DNA of 64,000 nt from Cristatella mucedo (lineage: Eukaryota > Bryozoa > Phylactolaemata > Cristatellidae). Position numbers and translations under genes: made by a program. The notes beneath the pieces were generated by a model, which saw only the letters and a program-made list of their open reading frames with translations, was not told where the DNA came from and ran no database searches. The stretch lies in NCBI GenBank assembly GCA_009760855.2, contig WPIO01000050.1, positions 1,346,001 through 1,410,000 on the forward strand, in the 5' to 3' direction. Below, piece after piece: positions 40,181-50,760 of this stretch (the first letter of the stretch is position 1; every line of letters starts with the position of its first letter).

Positions 40181-40352
40181 ATAAATATGAATATTAATAT
40201 TATGGAATTAGTAATATATATATATATTGATAAATAACTAATAATAAATATTAAATATATAAAATATAAAATATAAATATTAGTCAATATAAATAAGTAT
40301 TTATATTTTAATAGTTAATATTAATATCTACATAATATTAATATTAATATTA
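40181..40352. repeat. AT-rich (ATATTAAT)-type tract
   Basis: About 170 bp of A/T with almost no G or C. The phrase GGTGGAATAAAT-GGCTGGAGC occurs on both sides of the tract (about 40143 and 40356), so the tract lies within a short duplication. Confidence 0.8.
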
Positions 40353-40654
40353 TGGAGGTGGAATAAATAGGCTGGAGCGAGTAAAGAAAGAGAGACCAGG
40401 ATGCGAATCTTGAACTCGTTCCAATAATTAATATTGAGCACAGGAAGGGAAACTCCGACGGAAGTGGTGCGATGCGGCTGCCGCACCGTTGACGACCCGC
40501 CAGATGAGCTGCCGAGTATTACATCGGTAGCAGAAGACAGAGGGATGAGGCCGCGGAGTCCTGAATACAGACAATTGCGGTCACCTAGGTACAGTGTCGC
40601 TGCAATTACACGCTCGCGCGTACACACGCTAGTTTTGCTGCCGAACATTTGTCT

Positions 40655-40754
40655 AATAATAAAAATAATAATGCACTTGATAAAGCGCCCTCAGAGAGCT
40701 CAATCTCTCTCTCTAGGCACTTTACATTTGCTGCAAAGGGAAATGCAATTGAAT

Positions 40755-40757
<3 letters not shown>
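40655..40757 (-). mobile_element. LINE-A 3' end, first of a tandem pair
   Basis: AAAAATAATAATGCACTTGA through GAAATGCAATTGAAT, then broken by the CT run. Confidence 0.75.
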
Positions 40758-40830
<73 letters not shown>

Positions 40831-40834
40831 GTGT
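40758..40834. repeat. (CT)n microsatellite between two LINE-A tails
   Basis: About 75 bp of CT. Confidence 0.93.
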
Positions 40835-40837
40835 CTA

Positions 40838-41110
40838 TAATAATAATAATAATTCACTTGATAAGCGCCCTCAGAGAACTTAATCTCTCTCTAGGCGCTA
40901 TACATTTGCTGTAAAGTGAAATGCAATTGAATGGTAAGTAAAATCATGCTTGATAAACAAACAAAATGAATAACATGGTTAGGGGTGACATGCACAGGGT
41001 CAGCATGCAAGTGTGGTTAGTGGCAGCATGCACAATGTCAGCACGCATAAGCACATCAAGGACAAATCACAGGGACCCACCAAATGCTGTCCTAAATAGG
41101 TGGCAGGCTT
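40838..41110 (-). mobile_element. LINE-A 3' end, second of a tandem pair
   Basis: AATAATAATAATAATTCACT through GAATGGTAAGTAAAATCATG and the rest of the 3' UTR to about 41100. Confidence 0.8.
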
Positions 41111-41585
41111 TGATCTCGGCCATGTGTTTAGCTCATATTAAGCTAACTTGACAGTGGAGAGAGACGATGTGTCCATCGAGCGAGGATTCTTTTTCGAGCT
41201 TGAGGAGACTTAAAAGCATTCACCTGCGAATGCCGTCGGTGAAAAGAAAGGTCCGGAGGCTGCGTCCTTCCTTTTCGGACCTTTCCTTCCTTTTTTCCTG
41301 CGTCGCACAGCCTCCGGACCTCGCGGCGTCGCAGGCATCGTACTACCGTATGATGGTCGCGATGGATCGATGGCCGCGATTCACCGCTCGCTCGCGCCCC
41401 CCGAGACGAGCGCGCTCGCCCTGTCGCCAGTCGCACCGCCGCGAGTCTGACCGCTACCGCTAGTCGGCGCTACCGAGAACGACGGTGGCCAAGGCTTGAC
41501 GCTAGTCGCGCGAAGCGTAAGCGTGAACGCTTCCCGTCGGAACACGCTTGCCGGCAGCCGCCGGTTTTTCGAAGTGTGGCGTCGT

Positions 41586-41628
41586 CGTAACGGTCGACGG
41601 CGCCGACTCGGCGCCGTCGACCGTTACG
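41586..41628. repeat. 43-bp palindrome (21-bp perfect arms, 1-nt centre)
   Basis: The left arm begins CGTAACGGTCGACGG, and the right arm is its exact reverse complement ending CCGTCGACCGTTACG. The centre is a single C at 41607. Confidence 0.97.
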
Positions 41629-41629
41629 T

Positions 41630-42340
41630 GCGGCGGCGCTGAACGCTCCTCATCTCATTCACTTTGTAGCGGCAATTCGAACCCATCGGCACCATCCAAG
41701 CCCCCTTGCCGCCCCCCTCGCTAGACCTCGCATACGTTGGCTTCGACCGCCACTCGAGCGACTGACTGCTGTCGCCTTCAGAGGACTCGAAGTCAGTAGT
41801 GCATCACCACTGCAACCGTTAGACGCCGGACGAAAAGAAGTAAGATGGTGAACGGTCGACGCGCCAGCGGAGTATTTGAGCGATAAAGCATTGAACACGT
41901 CATTGCGTTATTTCCCACAAGTACTAACGGCTTATTGAAGATGTGCTTTCGCGAAATCTCGAGTTTTGCTGCTCTTTAAACTCTATTCTAGGATTCGCAG
42001 ACCATTCGTCGCTTAGCGATGCTGTAAGCGCCACTTTAGGATCGCAGTAGTTCGTTCAGTGCTTCCAAGTAGTTTCAAAAGCTTCTCTTTTTAGAGGAAC
42101 CTTAGTGACGGACGGACGCAGTAGACACATACAGGCGCACTCATGCATACTCCGACGCTCTCTTTCTCCCTTTCCCTCTCCCTCTCTTTGTCTCTCCTTC
42201 TCGGTCTTTTTATTTCTCCCTCTCAGTCTCTTAGTCAACGATAGTACGGCTATGATGAGTACGGTATCAAAAATACCAATGGAAATAATTTCCTAATTTT
42301 ATATTTAGCTACAGCGTACTCTGTCATTTTTAAATAGAAA
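41630..42340. other. GC-rich single-copy stretch, no gene recognised
   Basis: Short ORFs on both strands. A CT-rich part lies at 42155-42235. No family recognised. Confidence 0.45.
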
Positions 42341-42351
42341 TAAAAATATTA

Positions 42352-42482
42352 TTCATTTGCATAGCGCCCCAAAAGAACTTAATCTCTATTCAGGCGCTTC
42401 GCATATACCTTGGGGCTCGAGCCCACGACATAAGCCAGACCTTGGTCGGGACGTGCACCTTAACCGCTGGACCAAACTAACT
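42352..42482 (-). mobile_element. SINE-1
   Basis: ATTCATTTGCATAGCGCCCC tail, GGGCTCGAGCCC, CCTTAACCGCTGGACC head. Confidence 0.84.
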
Positions 42483-42484
42483 CG

Positions 42485-42487
<3 letters not shown>

Positions 42488-42523
<36 letters not shown>
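42488..42523. repeat. (TA)n microsatellite
   Basis: Pure TA at the head side of SINE-1. Confidence 0.9.
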
Positions 42524-42524
<1 letters not shown>

Positions 42525-42619
42525 CTTAAATGGCTTGGAGGGCGCTCGGACAATGCAAAGTAAATGTATGTCAATGCAAATGTATCAAATGGCAGTGAAG
42601 CGCAGCTTTTTGGATGTGT

Positions 42620-42745
42620 ATTAATATAATGTATTGCCATACGTAACTCCGCAAAGCCACAAAGACTAATACGCGGGTAATGTTGGTGTAGTACACACAC
42701 TCAAAGCCTACGCGGCTCTCTGTACGCATGCGATAGCCAACAGAT
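42620..42745 (-). mobile_element. LINE-B 3' tail fragment
   Basis: rc tail AACTCCGCAAAGCCACAAAG and GATAGCCAACAGATAA match rc of the LINE-B end. Confidence 0.65.
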
Positions 42746-43009
42746 AATATTTAATTATGTATTTAAAACGCTTTGAGTCACTCTCAAAGTTGAAAACTCA
42801 CCGTTCATTGACTTTTCAGGAAAATAAAAAAAGTTTCCTTGCAGTATCTTGAGCGTCTTGGTTTTTTAAACCTTTTTGGCTAGCGTTTTTCGCGCTTTCT
42901 TTACGCTAGTATATAAACACTGTATATCTATATATATATAAACCCAACTATAAAGCACCTCTATAGCTATTTTTCTCATTTAGGATGCTACACAAAAGAC
43001 TTATTATAT

Positions 43010-43885
43010 TTGCGTGCAAATTCAAATGTGTCCAATATCGGTGCATATGGTATAACTGTTTCCGCGCGTGCAAATTTAGGCATTAAAACCACAACATTAA
43101 TGCTTGCAACCGATAGCGGAATCCACGTTTTTGGCGAGCAGACATTTGCAACCAGAGAAGTTTGGAAAGTATGTACGTCTAGTCACTTAAAGATAAACGG
43201 GCCACTCGGGTGCTTCAAACAGGCAACTAACGCGATAGCCGATTGCCGCGGTAATAAACTCTCGAAGACGGCTCTTCTGAACTCCGTCAATTCTGAGACG
43301 CACGTCCGCGCGCTATTCAGCCGGCGGCCTCTCGGCCTGCGTCCTCGGGGCTACTTGACAGTCAAAAGAGTCGCTGTAACAAGTACGTCGATGACACAAC
43401 GCCTTCTGTTAGCTGCCGGCCTTAAGCGCATGAGCGCCTGGCTATTGATTGATCTGCGGCTGGTCTTCGACACGAGGCAGGAGTCTATTTGGATGGGTCC
43501 ACGCACAAGTGTGAGTGCTCTCCGCAAGCCAAAAGTCGCTCGTCGCCCGCCGATCGCAACGCTGCACTTGCCGCCACACTTCCGGGTAGATCAGCTAAAC
43601 GAGGATCCTCGTGAGTTCACGGAGCCGCCATCTTTGCAACTCCTCCCTGCGAGTACTTCCGTCTCGTACTGGACTCGCTCTCCGCGTCCTTTACGCTCGC
43701 CCTTCTCTAAGTGCAGTAACGCACTTCAGCCGGCGGCGGCGAGAGCCGGACCTTTGGAAGACGGCATCTCTCTCGAGCTTTGGCAGACGGTAGAGGCTGC
43801 ATGTAGTCATGCGCTTTTTGGTAGCCTGAGATGTGGCGACCACACGGAACTACCCGCCCTCTCCTTTAATGTTCGATTGGTCTGA
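43010..43885 (+). other. 876-bp stop-free frame, unrecognised
   Basis: 291 codons open on plus in GC-rich, repeat-poor DNA. No recognisable domain, no early ATG, and no signal peptide or membrane pattern. May be chance in GC-rich sequence or a relic. Confidence 0.2.
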
Positions 43886-44074
43886 GAGTCGAACGGTCCG
43901 AACAATGCCTAAAGATGCGATCGTGCATCGATCTTATCTCCGACGACTTCATCCCGACTCTCGCGCTCGCCGGATTCATCGCGAAGTGAATTTGGCACGA
44001 AATGTGGCTGCTGAAAAGTGCTGCAGAATTGAAAATCACTTTAATCGTCGTAAGAGGAAGAAAAAAGCACGCGA

Positions 44075-44190
44075 CTACGACGCTACGATGATGACGCTAG
44101 GAGATGACGCTACGATGATGACGACGCTAGGATGAGGACGCTACGAAGCCCGTCACGATGATGACAACGATCCCGGTGATGACGCTACCG
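44075..44190. repeat. Imperfect GACGCTACGATGAT-type tandem repeat
   Basis: At least four variants of GATGACGCTA / GACGCTACGATGATG in a row. Confidence 0.7.
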
Positions 44191-45458
44191 TTCCACGCAG
44201 CCAGCGGCTGCGGGAACCTGTCCGCCGGGCATTTCAGCGTTGTCAAAACTCGGAGAGCTCTGCCAGCCGCAGCCGCTCGCGAGTAGCGGTCCGTCAATTA
44301 TAGACGATCGCTCCCAGCATTGACGCTACAAAGGTGCTCGCGATACAAAGCGAGCGCATCGAAGGCGCTCTTTCCGACGACTTTATAGCCTACATCTTTC
44401 CGACTTACAAGTTGCGTCGGCACCTAAGTAGATGGGTTCGACCTTGGCAGCGCGGCGATCTCTTTGACCGCCTGCCGTGCACTGCTCGCACGCACGAACA
44501 ACTGCTAAGGAGAAGCTGCTTCGGGATTGACAGAACGTTGCCATCTTTGGGGTGAGTGAACATCGTCGAGACGACAAAATTGTATCTGATCTGTGAGGAT
44601 CGCGAGACTCTTCGCGGTTTCCAGCAGTCGTTTCCAGCCAGTCGTCTCCTCCGTGGGCTCGTCCTTACGAGGCGGCAGCTCTAAGTTTAGTCAATAGGCA
44701 GCGTTTACGGAGGCCTCTAGTCGCTCGCTGTCGACCAAGCAGAAAACCGCTCTCTAAAAGGTTAAGTCGGAAGGAAAGAAAAGAACGGAAAGAAGAGAAG
44801 CTAAAATCCGGATCCGCGGACTTTTTTGCAAAGTCCCGCGGTCAGTTAACCCGGCGGAAGTTCCGCTGCAACTTGCAGCGCATCGCGATCGGGCGGAGCG
44901 ACCTACGTCTCGTTCGCACGTGCAAACGCACGTGCTACGCTTGGAGCTGAATGAAAGCACCGAAAGCATCAGAAAAAAGAGCAGCCGAGCAGTGCGAGCC
45001 TTTGTGGCCAGGTATTTGTTTGGGCTCACGGCCAGCAGACAACTGACCTCGTAGCGCCGACAGACGGCTCACTCTGACTGTCCGTTAAGCCGTTCGCGGA
45101 GGCCGCAAACGGAAACGGAAGCCAGCCGTTTAGCACAGCGCGCGCATCGAGTGTACGCGCGTCGTCGCTGAGGCGAAAGATTTCAGAAGAACTCGCGTCG
45201 TCGGCAGCGGCAATCGTCACCCGGTGAAGTCTACGAGACCTGTAATTCATCGCGGTCACCAGTCACTTGCCGACTTGCAAAGCATGCAAGTGGCTCACCT
45301 CCCGTTAGCTGACCAGACGTCGAAGCCTCTGATCCTAAGCTCTCGGGTTGCACGCTTCTGCTTGACGATGGCGTCACTGAGGCCGGCGCGCTCTCAGAGC
45401 CGCCTGCTGCGGCATAGTACGCCCTTTCGCAGGCCCGGATCCGGAAAAAGTCGCGACC
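44191..45458. other. GC-rich stretch without recognised gene
   Basis: Overlapping short ORFs on both strands, none with a known family. May belong to the 5' flank of the GT92 gene. Confidence 0.4.
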
Positions 45459-45459
45459 C

Positions 45460-45515
45460 GCCGTCGTCGCCGCCGGTGATAGAGAGCGCCGTCGTCGCCG
45501 CCGGTGATAGAGAGC
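45460..45515. repeat. 28-bp tandem duplication
   Basis: Two identical units starting GCCGTCGTCGCCGCCGGTGA and ending TAGAGAGC. Confidence 0.93.
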
Positions 45516-46299
45516 GCCGTCGGGAGAAAGCCGCGGTGCGGAATGCGCGGAGCCTGAGATGCGCGATGCGTGGCTCAACTTCCGTTAATCCTTCGGAGCG
45601 TCAATCCTACGTTAAGCGTAAATCCTTCGGAGGAAGTGCTTTCGGACGCGGTTGTTTGGCCTCATAGCCTGAAGCTTGAGCAGCAAGACATCCTCAAACT
45701 TTGACGAAATTTACAAAGAAGCTGGCAGTTTACAGTCCCTCGCAGCATTTGCTTGGTCCGCGTGCATGAATTGCCGCGCGTGCGCCCAGGTGCATTGCCT
45801 ACGTTGCTCACGTCTCGCCAAAATCAACGAATCGAGCACAGCTTCCTTTCTAGCGCACTTTAAGCGGCTTTACGTGGTTTTACGGCTTATTGCTCTGTGG
45901 TTTTACGGTTCATCGCGAGCTTACTGTTCTATCGGTTTATGTGTTGTGTGTTTATGGTGAAGTTAGTTTGTTTTACAATGGTGAGTCACCGCCGGGACAG
46001 GAAGAGATAGGGAGAAACAGGTCGGAGGGGAGAGCGGCGCTGTGCGGTGTAACGAGCATTGACAAAATACGCCAGTGTTGGAGCCCCCCACCCACCCTTG
46101 TTGTCTGCATTTCCTCGTTTCTGTACCGGAGCGCGCTTGGTGTTAGCTTACAAGCTCTGTCGGGAGGCCGTATGAATTCCGAATATTTGACTACGACAGT
46201 CATTATTATTGATATTTTTACCACCATCAGAACTTGTGCGCGTCTTTTCTTTCTAGTCACTCTCTGCAACCGCGAACCCTGGCGAGCCGTCGAGAGGCG

Positions 46300-46496
46300 C
46301 TGACGGCGGAGACGACGCACACGAGGGCGAGCACCCTGCCCTGAGAAGCGGGCAGTGTGCTGCCCTACTCCACCCTACATCCCTTTCCCTGAAGCGGCGG
46401 TGGCGTCGAACTTTTGGCATCGGAGCATTCGGACGCGCAGCGCCTTTGGTCAGCCCGGTCGAGGGTCGCGACCGCGAGGAGTCGCGGCGAGAAGCA
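46300..46496 (+). promoter_or_regulatory. CpG-rich putative GT92 promoter / 5' UTR
   Basis: GC-rich, repeat-free DNA directly before the ATG. Inferred from position. Confidence 0.3.
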
Positions 46497-46597
46497 ATGG
46501 CGGCGGCAGCGTCGGAAAAGGCGCCGTCAACGCGCCGAGCGCCCGTGGAGAGCGTCAGGCCGCGGCTTCTGGCCCGACTGCGCGCCAGGTGGTGGAG
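46497..46597 (+). CDS. GT92 exon 1 (cytosolic tail)
   Basis: ATG in AGCAATGG context; Ala start, then Arg/Pro-rich, ending ARWW. Donor GAG/GTAAGA at phase 2. Confidence 0.6.
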
Positions 46598-49500
46598 GTA
46601 AGAGCTGGAGCCGCTGGCCGGCGGCTCAGCGCGAGGCGACGCGGTGGCTCCGCTGGAGGTCGAAGCGTTCCGCCGGCGGCCGAGCGCTTCGCCGCCCGAT
46701 CTTCTGCAGCTTCAATCGGCGGCACCAAAAGGTCATGATCCGGACGAGCGTGATCACTCTCATCGTCCTCGTCACCGTCGAGATGTGGCTGGTGAGGGAG
46801 ACGCGAGACGCGACGCCCTCTTCTCGGGGCGGGCGCCCGCCCCGAGGACGCGAGCGCGGCGCCGCGTGGGCGCGCGCGGATCCAAAGCGGAGCCGCTGCA
46901 GCTGCGCTCGCGCTGCAGGTCTTCACCTTAATCAAGGCTTGGCTGTGCTGGAACTCGACCGGCTGCTTCCTGGACGCGCGCGGGCGATTGCGCTACGACG
47001 CGTCGACGTGGGCGAGCGGCGCCGCGTGGCGCTCGCACGCCTGGCCGCCGCCAGCGACGACGCCGCCGAACAAGCCGAGGTCAGGGCGCGCCGCACGCAT
47101 GGTAAAAAAGAGGACACTTTGATTGCGCCTCGCCAATCAGATGTTAATGCAAGCGATCGCAAAATAAGACTGACGTAGCAGCCAAAAGTGAAAAGAAAAA
47201 CAACAGTGAGCACGAGATTCGGTGCCGTGTAAGCACGAGATCCGGTGCCGTGTAAGCACGAGATCCGGTGCCGTGTAAGCACGATATTCGGCGCCGTGCT
47301 TTCCCCGGCAGTAGTGAGCTCGTCGTTCGGGGAGCACCGTCCGTAGGGTTTGCGGCGTCCGAAAGAAGTATTACATTCCAGATGCAATAGACCGATAACG
47401 TATTAAGACCAGCTGACCAGCTGCTTGCTGTACGCGATGATCTGTACACACAATCTGTGGCGGAATTGCATACTAACAATTAGCTGGATAAATATAATTC
47501 ATTTGGATAGCGCCCTAAGAAAAATTTATCTATACAGCCGAATCACAAATTTAAAGCTTATCTTTTTGTTATTTGACCATAGCGCTGAAGAAATGTCTGT
47601 TATTCCAAAAAGACCTTTCACTAGAAGACCACGCCAGCTCCACAGTAAAGTCTGCCTTCTTTCACCGGAATAGCAAAACATCGAGCTTGTTTAGGCAGGG
47701 ATACTGTATCTAGATTAATCCGTGCATTTGTGACATCCCGTCTTGATTTCTATAGCTCACTGCTTGCTGGCCTACCGGCATGTGCAATCAGGCGCTTACA
47801 GCCGGTGCAAAACTCTGCAGCTAGGCTTGTCTGTCGTGAGCGCGTAGCAGTTCATCACACCACTTCTCGCCGACCTGCACTGGCTACCAGTCAAGCAACG
47901 GATCCACTTCAAGGTTTTGTCACTCACTTTGAGGTATCTTCATTCTTTGGCTCCAGCCTACCTATCAGATCTACTCTGCCACCAGGCCAAGCATCGGACC
48001 ACCCATTTTTCGGAAACTAACTGTTTACCTATACCTCATAGAAACCTCAAATCCTTTGAAGACCGTGCATTTAGTTCGTATGCGCCTAAAGCCTGGAACT
48101 CACTCTCGACTAGCGTCACAACATCCTCTGACTTGACCACATTTAAAAAGAAATTAAAAACGAACCTATTTATGATAGCATTTGGTGGGTCCCTGCGATT
48201 CGTCCTTTGTGCGCTTATGCGTGCTGACACCGTTGCATGCTGCCACTAATCACACTTGCATGCTGACCCTGTGCATGTCACCCCCTAACCATGTTATTCG
48301 TGTTGTTTATCAAGCATTAGACCACTCACCATTCGATCGCGTTTCGTTTGCAACAAATGTAAAGCGTATAGAAAGAGATTGAGTTCTCTGCGGGCGCTTT
48401 ATCAAGTTTATTGTTATTATTAAAGGTTAAATGTTAACCGATTTAACCACGCCATGTATGTAGCGGCTGTAGAACCTTAACTGCAATCATCGACGCTTGC
48501 AGTAGGAAACGAAGGATAGATAGCTCACAGCCGGACTCGAACCTACGACCTGGGCTGTGAAGAGCTAGCACCTTACCCCCGAGCTTAGGACCCGCTTCGG
48601 GTGGATGGAACTCACGGGTCAGACTGGGGGCGTGGACAGCGAAAAGCCGTCTGCTCTAGGTGGAGCACCGCTGATAGAAGAGAGACACTGGGAGGAGGAG
48701 GAGGAGGAGGAGGAGATGATTTCGAACGCATTTGCGATGCCTCTTCCACGCCTCCTCAACTTCCTCTATCAGCGCCAGCGACGCTTTGCACGCTTTGGTT
48801 TGAGCACGTCGTCGCTAGCGTCGTCTCGGATAATGCGAAGCTGGCTGGCGGGCGCGGGCAGGAAGCGATGCTGCTGACGCCGCCCGCCTCCCGCGCGCCT
48901 TCCTTAAGGCTTGTAATAACCGACGCCTACGAAGAAGCAGGAGCGGACGCTAACGACAGCGACGCCGCCGCGGCAGTAACCGTCCGAGGCCGCTGTTATG
49001 GAGCGATCGAAGTGACCAATTTTTCGTGCAGCTTCAGCGAGTGCAGCTCAGTCGACAGAGCCATTGGCAGCGATGACGCCGTCTTGCAGCCGCCGCAAGC
49101 TACGGGGGCTACGGCGGCGGTCAAAACGGCGGCCGCGCGAGCGGCGACGTGGCAGCGCGAGTGGCACGCGTTCGAGCTTCGCTGCGGCGGCGGCGGCGGC
49201 GCACCTCCGGTGGCGGCGGCAGGTGACGACCCGTGCGCTGCTGCCGCGACGGTCACCACCATCCAGGTGACGGCCTACGTCGACGGTCTGTGGCAAAGCA
49301 GCCAAAGGTACGCACTGCCCGAGCCGCTGCAGCAGGCGGTCATGACCTTCGACGGCTCGTCGGCGGATCTTGCCGCCGCCGCAGCGGCCGGCCGGCGGCG
49401 GCCGCCGCCGCCGCAGCGGGGACGCGCGGCGGTGTGCGCGTCCACCGACAGACGCGACGCCGCCAGTCTGCCGAGTTGGTCGCACTTCATCGAGTGGATG

Positions 49501-50442
49501 GAGTGGACGCTTCTGCTCGGTTTCGAGCGCGTCTTCGTCTTTGATGCCGACGATCTCGCCTGGCTCGCGGCGCCTCGAGATTACTACGCGGACAGGGGCA
49601 GGCTGACGGTGATGCGACCGTCATCGGCGCCGGTGGGCGCCGAGGACGGGCCCGGCGAAGCAGCCGCCGCCGCTGCTGGCGATGAGGCGATGAGCACGGC
49701 ACGCGACGACGCTGTCGCCGCCGTCGCCGCCGCCGCCGCCGGCAGCTATCGAGTCGCGATGAACCGCGCCGGCGAGGAACTGCTACCGGTCGCCCAATCG
49801 GACTGGGGCGGCGGCGGCGGCAGCGCGGGCGGCTACGGCCTCGTGGCGGCCGCGGCGAGGCGAAGCGAGCGCCTGCACACGGCGGACTGCCTGGAGAAGC
49901 TCTCACGTCGTTTCGCCTTCGTGGCCGTGCTCAAGCTGGGCGACGTCATAATTCCGTTCGAGGAGCCCGATATAATGGCCGTCCTCGGCAAGCTGGCGGC
50001 CACGCGGCGGCGCCGTGACGACGGCGGCGACAGCGACGACGACGCCATCTTCCACTTTCCGGGCGCTGCGTACTATCGCAGCTTTCAGACGGACGCGGAC
50101 GCCGACGGTTCCGGGCGCGTGCTCGGCTTCCGCCGGCGCACTCGCCTCGCGCGCGGCCGCGGGCGCCGCGTCTACCGCGCGACGTCGATGGAGCGGTCCG
50201 CGTCGTCGCTCGAGTGGCTGTCCCGCCGCTCGACGCCGCGCGACGTCGTCCACGTCAGCTCGCTGGACGCCTGGGCGCATCGCTACGGCGAGAGCTGCGT
50301 CGGCTCGGAGGGATTCTACGGCGGCGCGTGCTCGGATCTCTTCGAGGACGACCCGCAGTGGCTGCAGCGCTTCGCCGCCAACATCAGCGAGCGCACGAGG
50401 CGCGCCGCCGCAGCCGTAGGCGACGCGCCGCCGCAGCCGTAG
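46497..50442 (+). CDS. GT92 (DUF23) glycosyltransferase-like type II membrane protein, 3 exons
   Basis: GT92 proteins are Golgi galactosyltransferase-type enzymes. Exon 1 (46497-46597) gives a 33-residue Arg-rich cytosolic tail. Exon 2 (46710-46791) matches in phase (AG+C) and gives VMIRTSVITLIVLVTVEMWL, a single membrane anchor. Exon 3, ending 50442, is the luminal domain. It shows AAVCASTDRRD, SWSHFIEWMEWTLLLGFERV, VFDADDLAW, DCLEKLSRRFAFVAV, then KLGDVIIPFEEPDIM, RATSMERS, and a C-terminal CxxxxGFYGGACSDLF-like block. Known family members usually have a DxDE-type acidic site where this protein has KLGD. The exon 3 acceptor is unresolved: in-phase AG sites exist at 48638-48639, 48803-48804 and 48839-48840. 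Intron 2 holds LINE-A and a 23-bp array. Very Ala/Gly-rich insertions swell the domain. Family assignment from motif order. Confidence 0.72.
46710..46791 (+). CDS. GT92 exon 2 (transmembrane anchor)
   Basis: Acceptor CTTCTGCAG, phase-compatible with exon 1. A positively charged FNRRHQK precedes the hydrophobic helix. Donor CTG/GTGAGG at phase 0. Confidence 0.65.
47200..47300. repeat. 23-bp tandem repeat, about four copies, GT92 intron 2
   Basis: Unit GCCGTGTAAGCACGAGATCC plus GGT; the last copy is diverged. Unit length equals that of the array at the 3' end of the same gene, but the sequence is unrelated. Confidence 0.9.
47487..47545 (-). mobile_element. SINE-1 / LINE-A type 3' tail fragment
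   Basis: AATTCATTTGGATAGCGCCC, then a decayed continuation. Confidence 0.55.
47600..48422 (+). mobile_element. LINE-A RT C-terminus and 3' end (GT92 intron 2)
   Basis: FVTSRLDFYSSLLAGLPACA, LSDLLCHQAKH, FSSYAPKAWNSL and DLTTFKKKLKTN, then 3' UTR and a TTGTTATTATT end. Confidence 0.83.
48500..48603 (-). mobile_element. SINE-3 (tRNA-derived)
   Basis: GACTCGAACCTACGACCTGG (rc of a B-box region), then CTAGCACCTTACCCCCGAGC (rc of an A-box region). Resembles a tRNA gene in reverse, but the arms do not close well. Confidence 0.5.
48805..50442 (+). CDS. GT92 exon 3 (luminal GT92 domain)
   Basis: Open frame from before 48640 to the TAG at 50440-50442. I use the phase-0 acceptor GTTTGAG/C as the start, but neighbouring sites are equally possible. 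Contains poly-Ala and poly-Gly runs encoded by GCC/GGC repeats. Confidence 0.72.
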   Translation, partial: HVVASVVSDNAKLAGGRGQEAMLLTPPASRAPSLRLVITDAYEEAGADANDSDAAAAVTVRGRCYGAIEVTNFSCSFSECSSVDRAIGSDDAVLQPPQATGATAAVKTAAARAATWQREWHAFELRCGGGGGAPPVAAAGDDPCAAAATVTTIQVTAYVDGLWQSSQRYALPEPLQQAVMTFDGSSADLAAAAAAGRRRPPPPQRGRAAVCASTDRRDAASLPSWSHFIEWMEWTLLLGFERVFVFDADDLAWLAAPRDYYADRGRLTVMRPSSAPVGAEDGPGEAAAAAAGDEAMSTARDDAVAAVAAAAAGSYRVAMNRAGEELLPVAQSDWGGGGGSAGGYGLVAAAARRSERLHTADCLEKLSRRFAFVAVLKLGDVIIPFEEPDIMAVLGKLAATRRRRDDGGDSDDDAIFHFPGAAYYRSFQTDADADGSGRVLGFRRRTRLARGRGRRVYRATSMERSASSLEWLSRRSTPRDVVHVSSLDAWAHRYGESCVGSEGFYGGACSDLFEDDPQWLQRFAANISERTRRAAAAVGDAPPQP

Positions 50443-50683
50443 GCGACGCGCCGCCGCAGCCGTAGGCGACGCGCCGCCGCAGCCGTAGGCGACGCGCCGC
50501 CGCAGCCGTAGGCGACGCGCCGCCGCAGCCGTAGGCGACGCGCCGCCGCAGCCGTAGGCGACGCGCCGCCGCAGCCGTAGGCGACGCGCCGCCGCCGCAG
50601 CCATAGGCGACGCGCCGCCGCAGCCGTAGGCGACGCGCCGCCGCAGCCGTAGGCGACGCGCCGCCGCAGCCGTAGGCGGCATT
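50399..50683. repeat. 23-bp minisatellite, twelve copies, at GT92 stop codon
   Basis: Unit GCAGCCGTAGGCGACGCGCC plus GCC. TAG triplets recur at 50417, 50440, 50463, 50486, 50509, 50532, 50555, 50578, 50604, 50627, 50650 and 50673. One unit is 26 bp, with CCATAG instead of CCGTAG. Extends a long spurious minus ORF. Confidence 0.96.
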
Positions 50684-50760
50684 GGCGGCGAAAGTTTGCG
50701 GCGGCCGCGCCCTGTTGACGCCGGCCGCGGATGATGTGCGCAAACAGCCACCGATTTGAT

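Noticed and set aside
43010-43885. Called as a gene
   Set aside because: No early ATG, no recognisable domain, GC-rich context; kept only as an observation.
46414-47178. 254-codon plus ORF
   Set aside because: It reads through GT92 exon 1, intron 1 and exon 2. Only the exon 2 segment is in the coding frame, so the ORF as a whole is not a protein.
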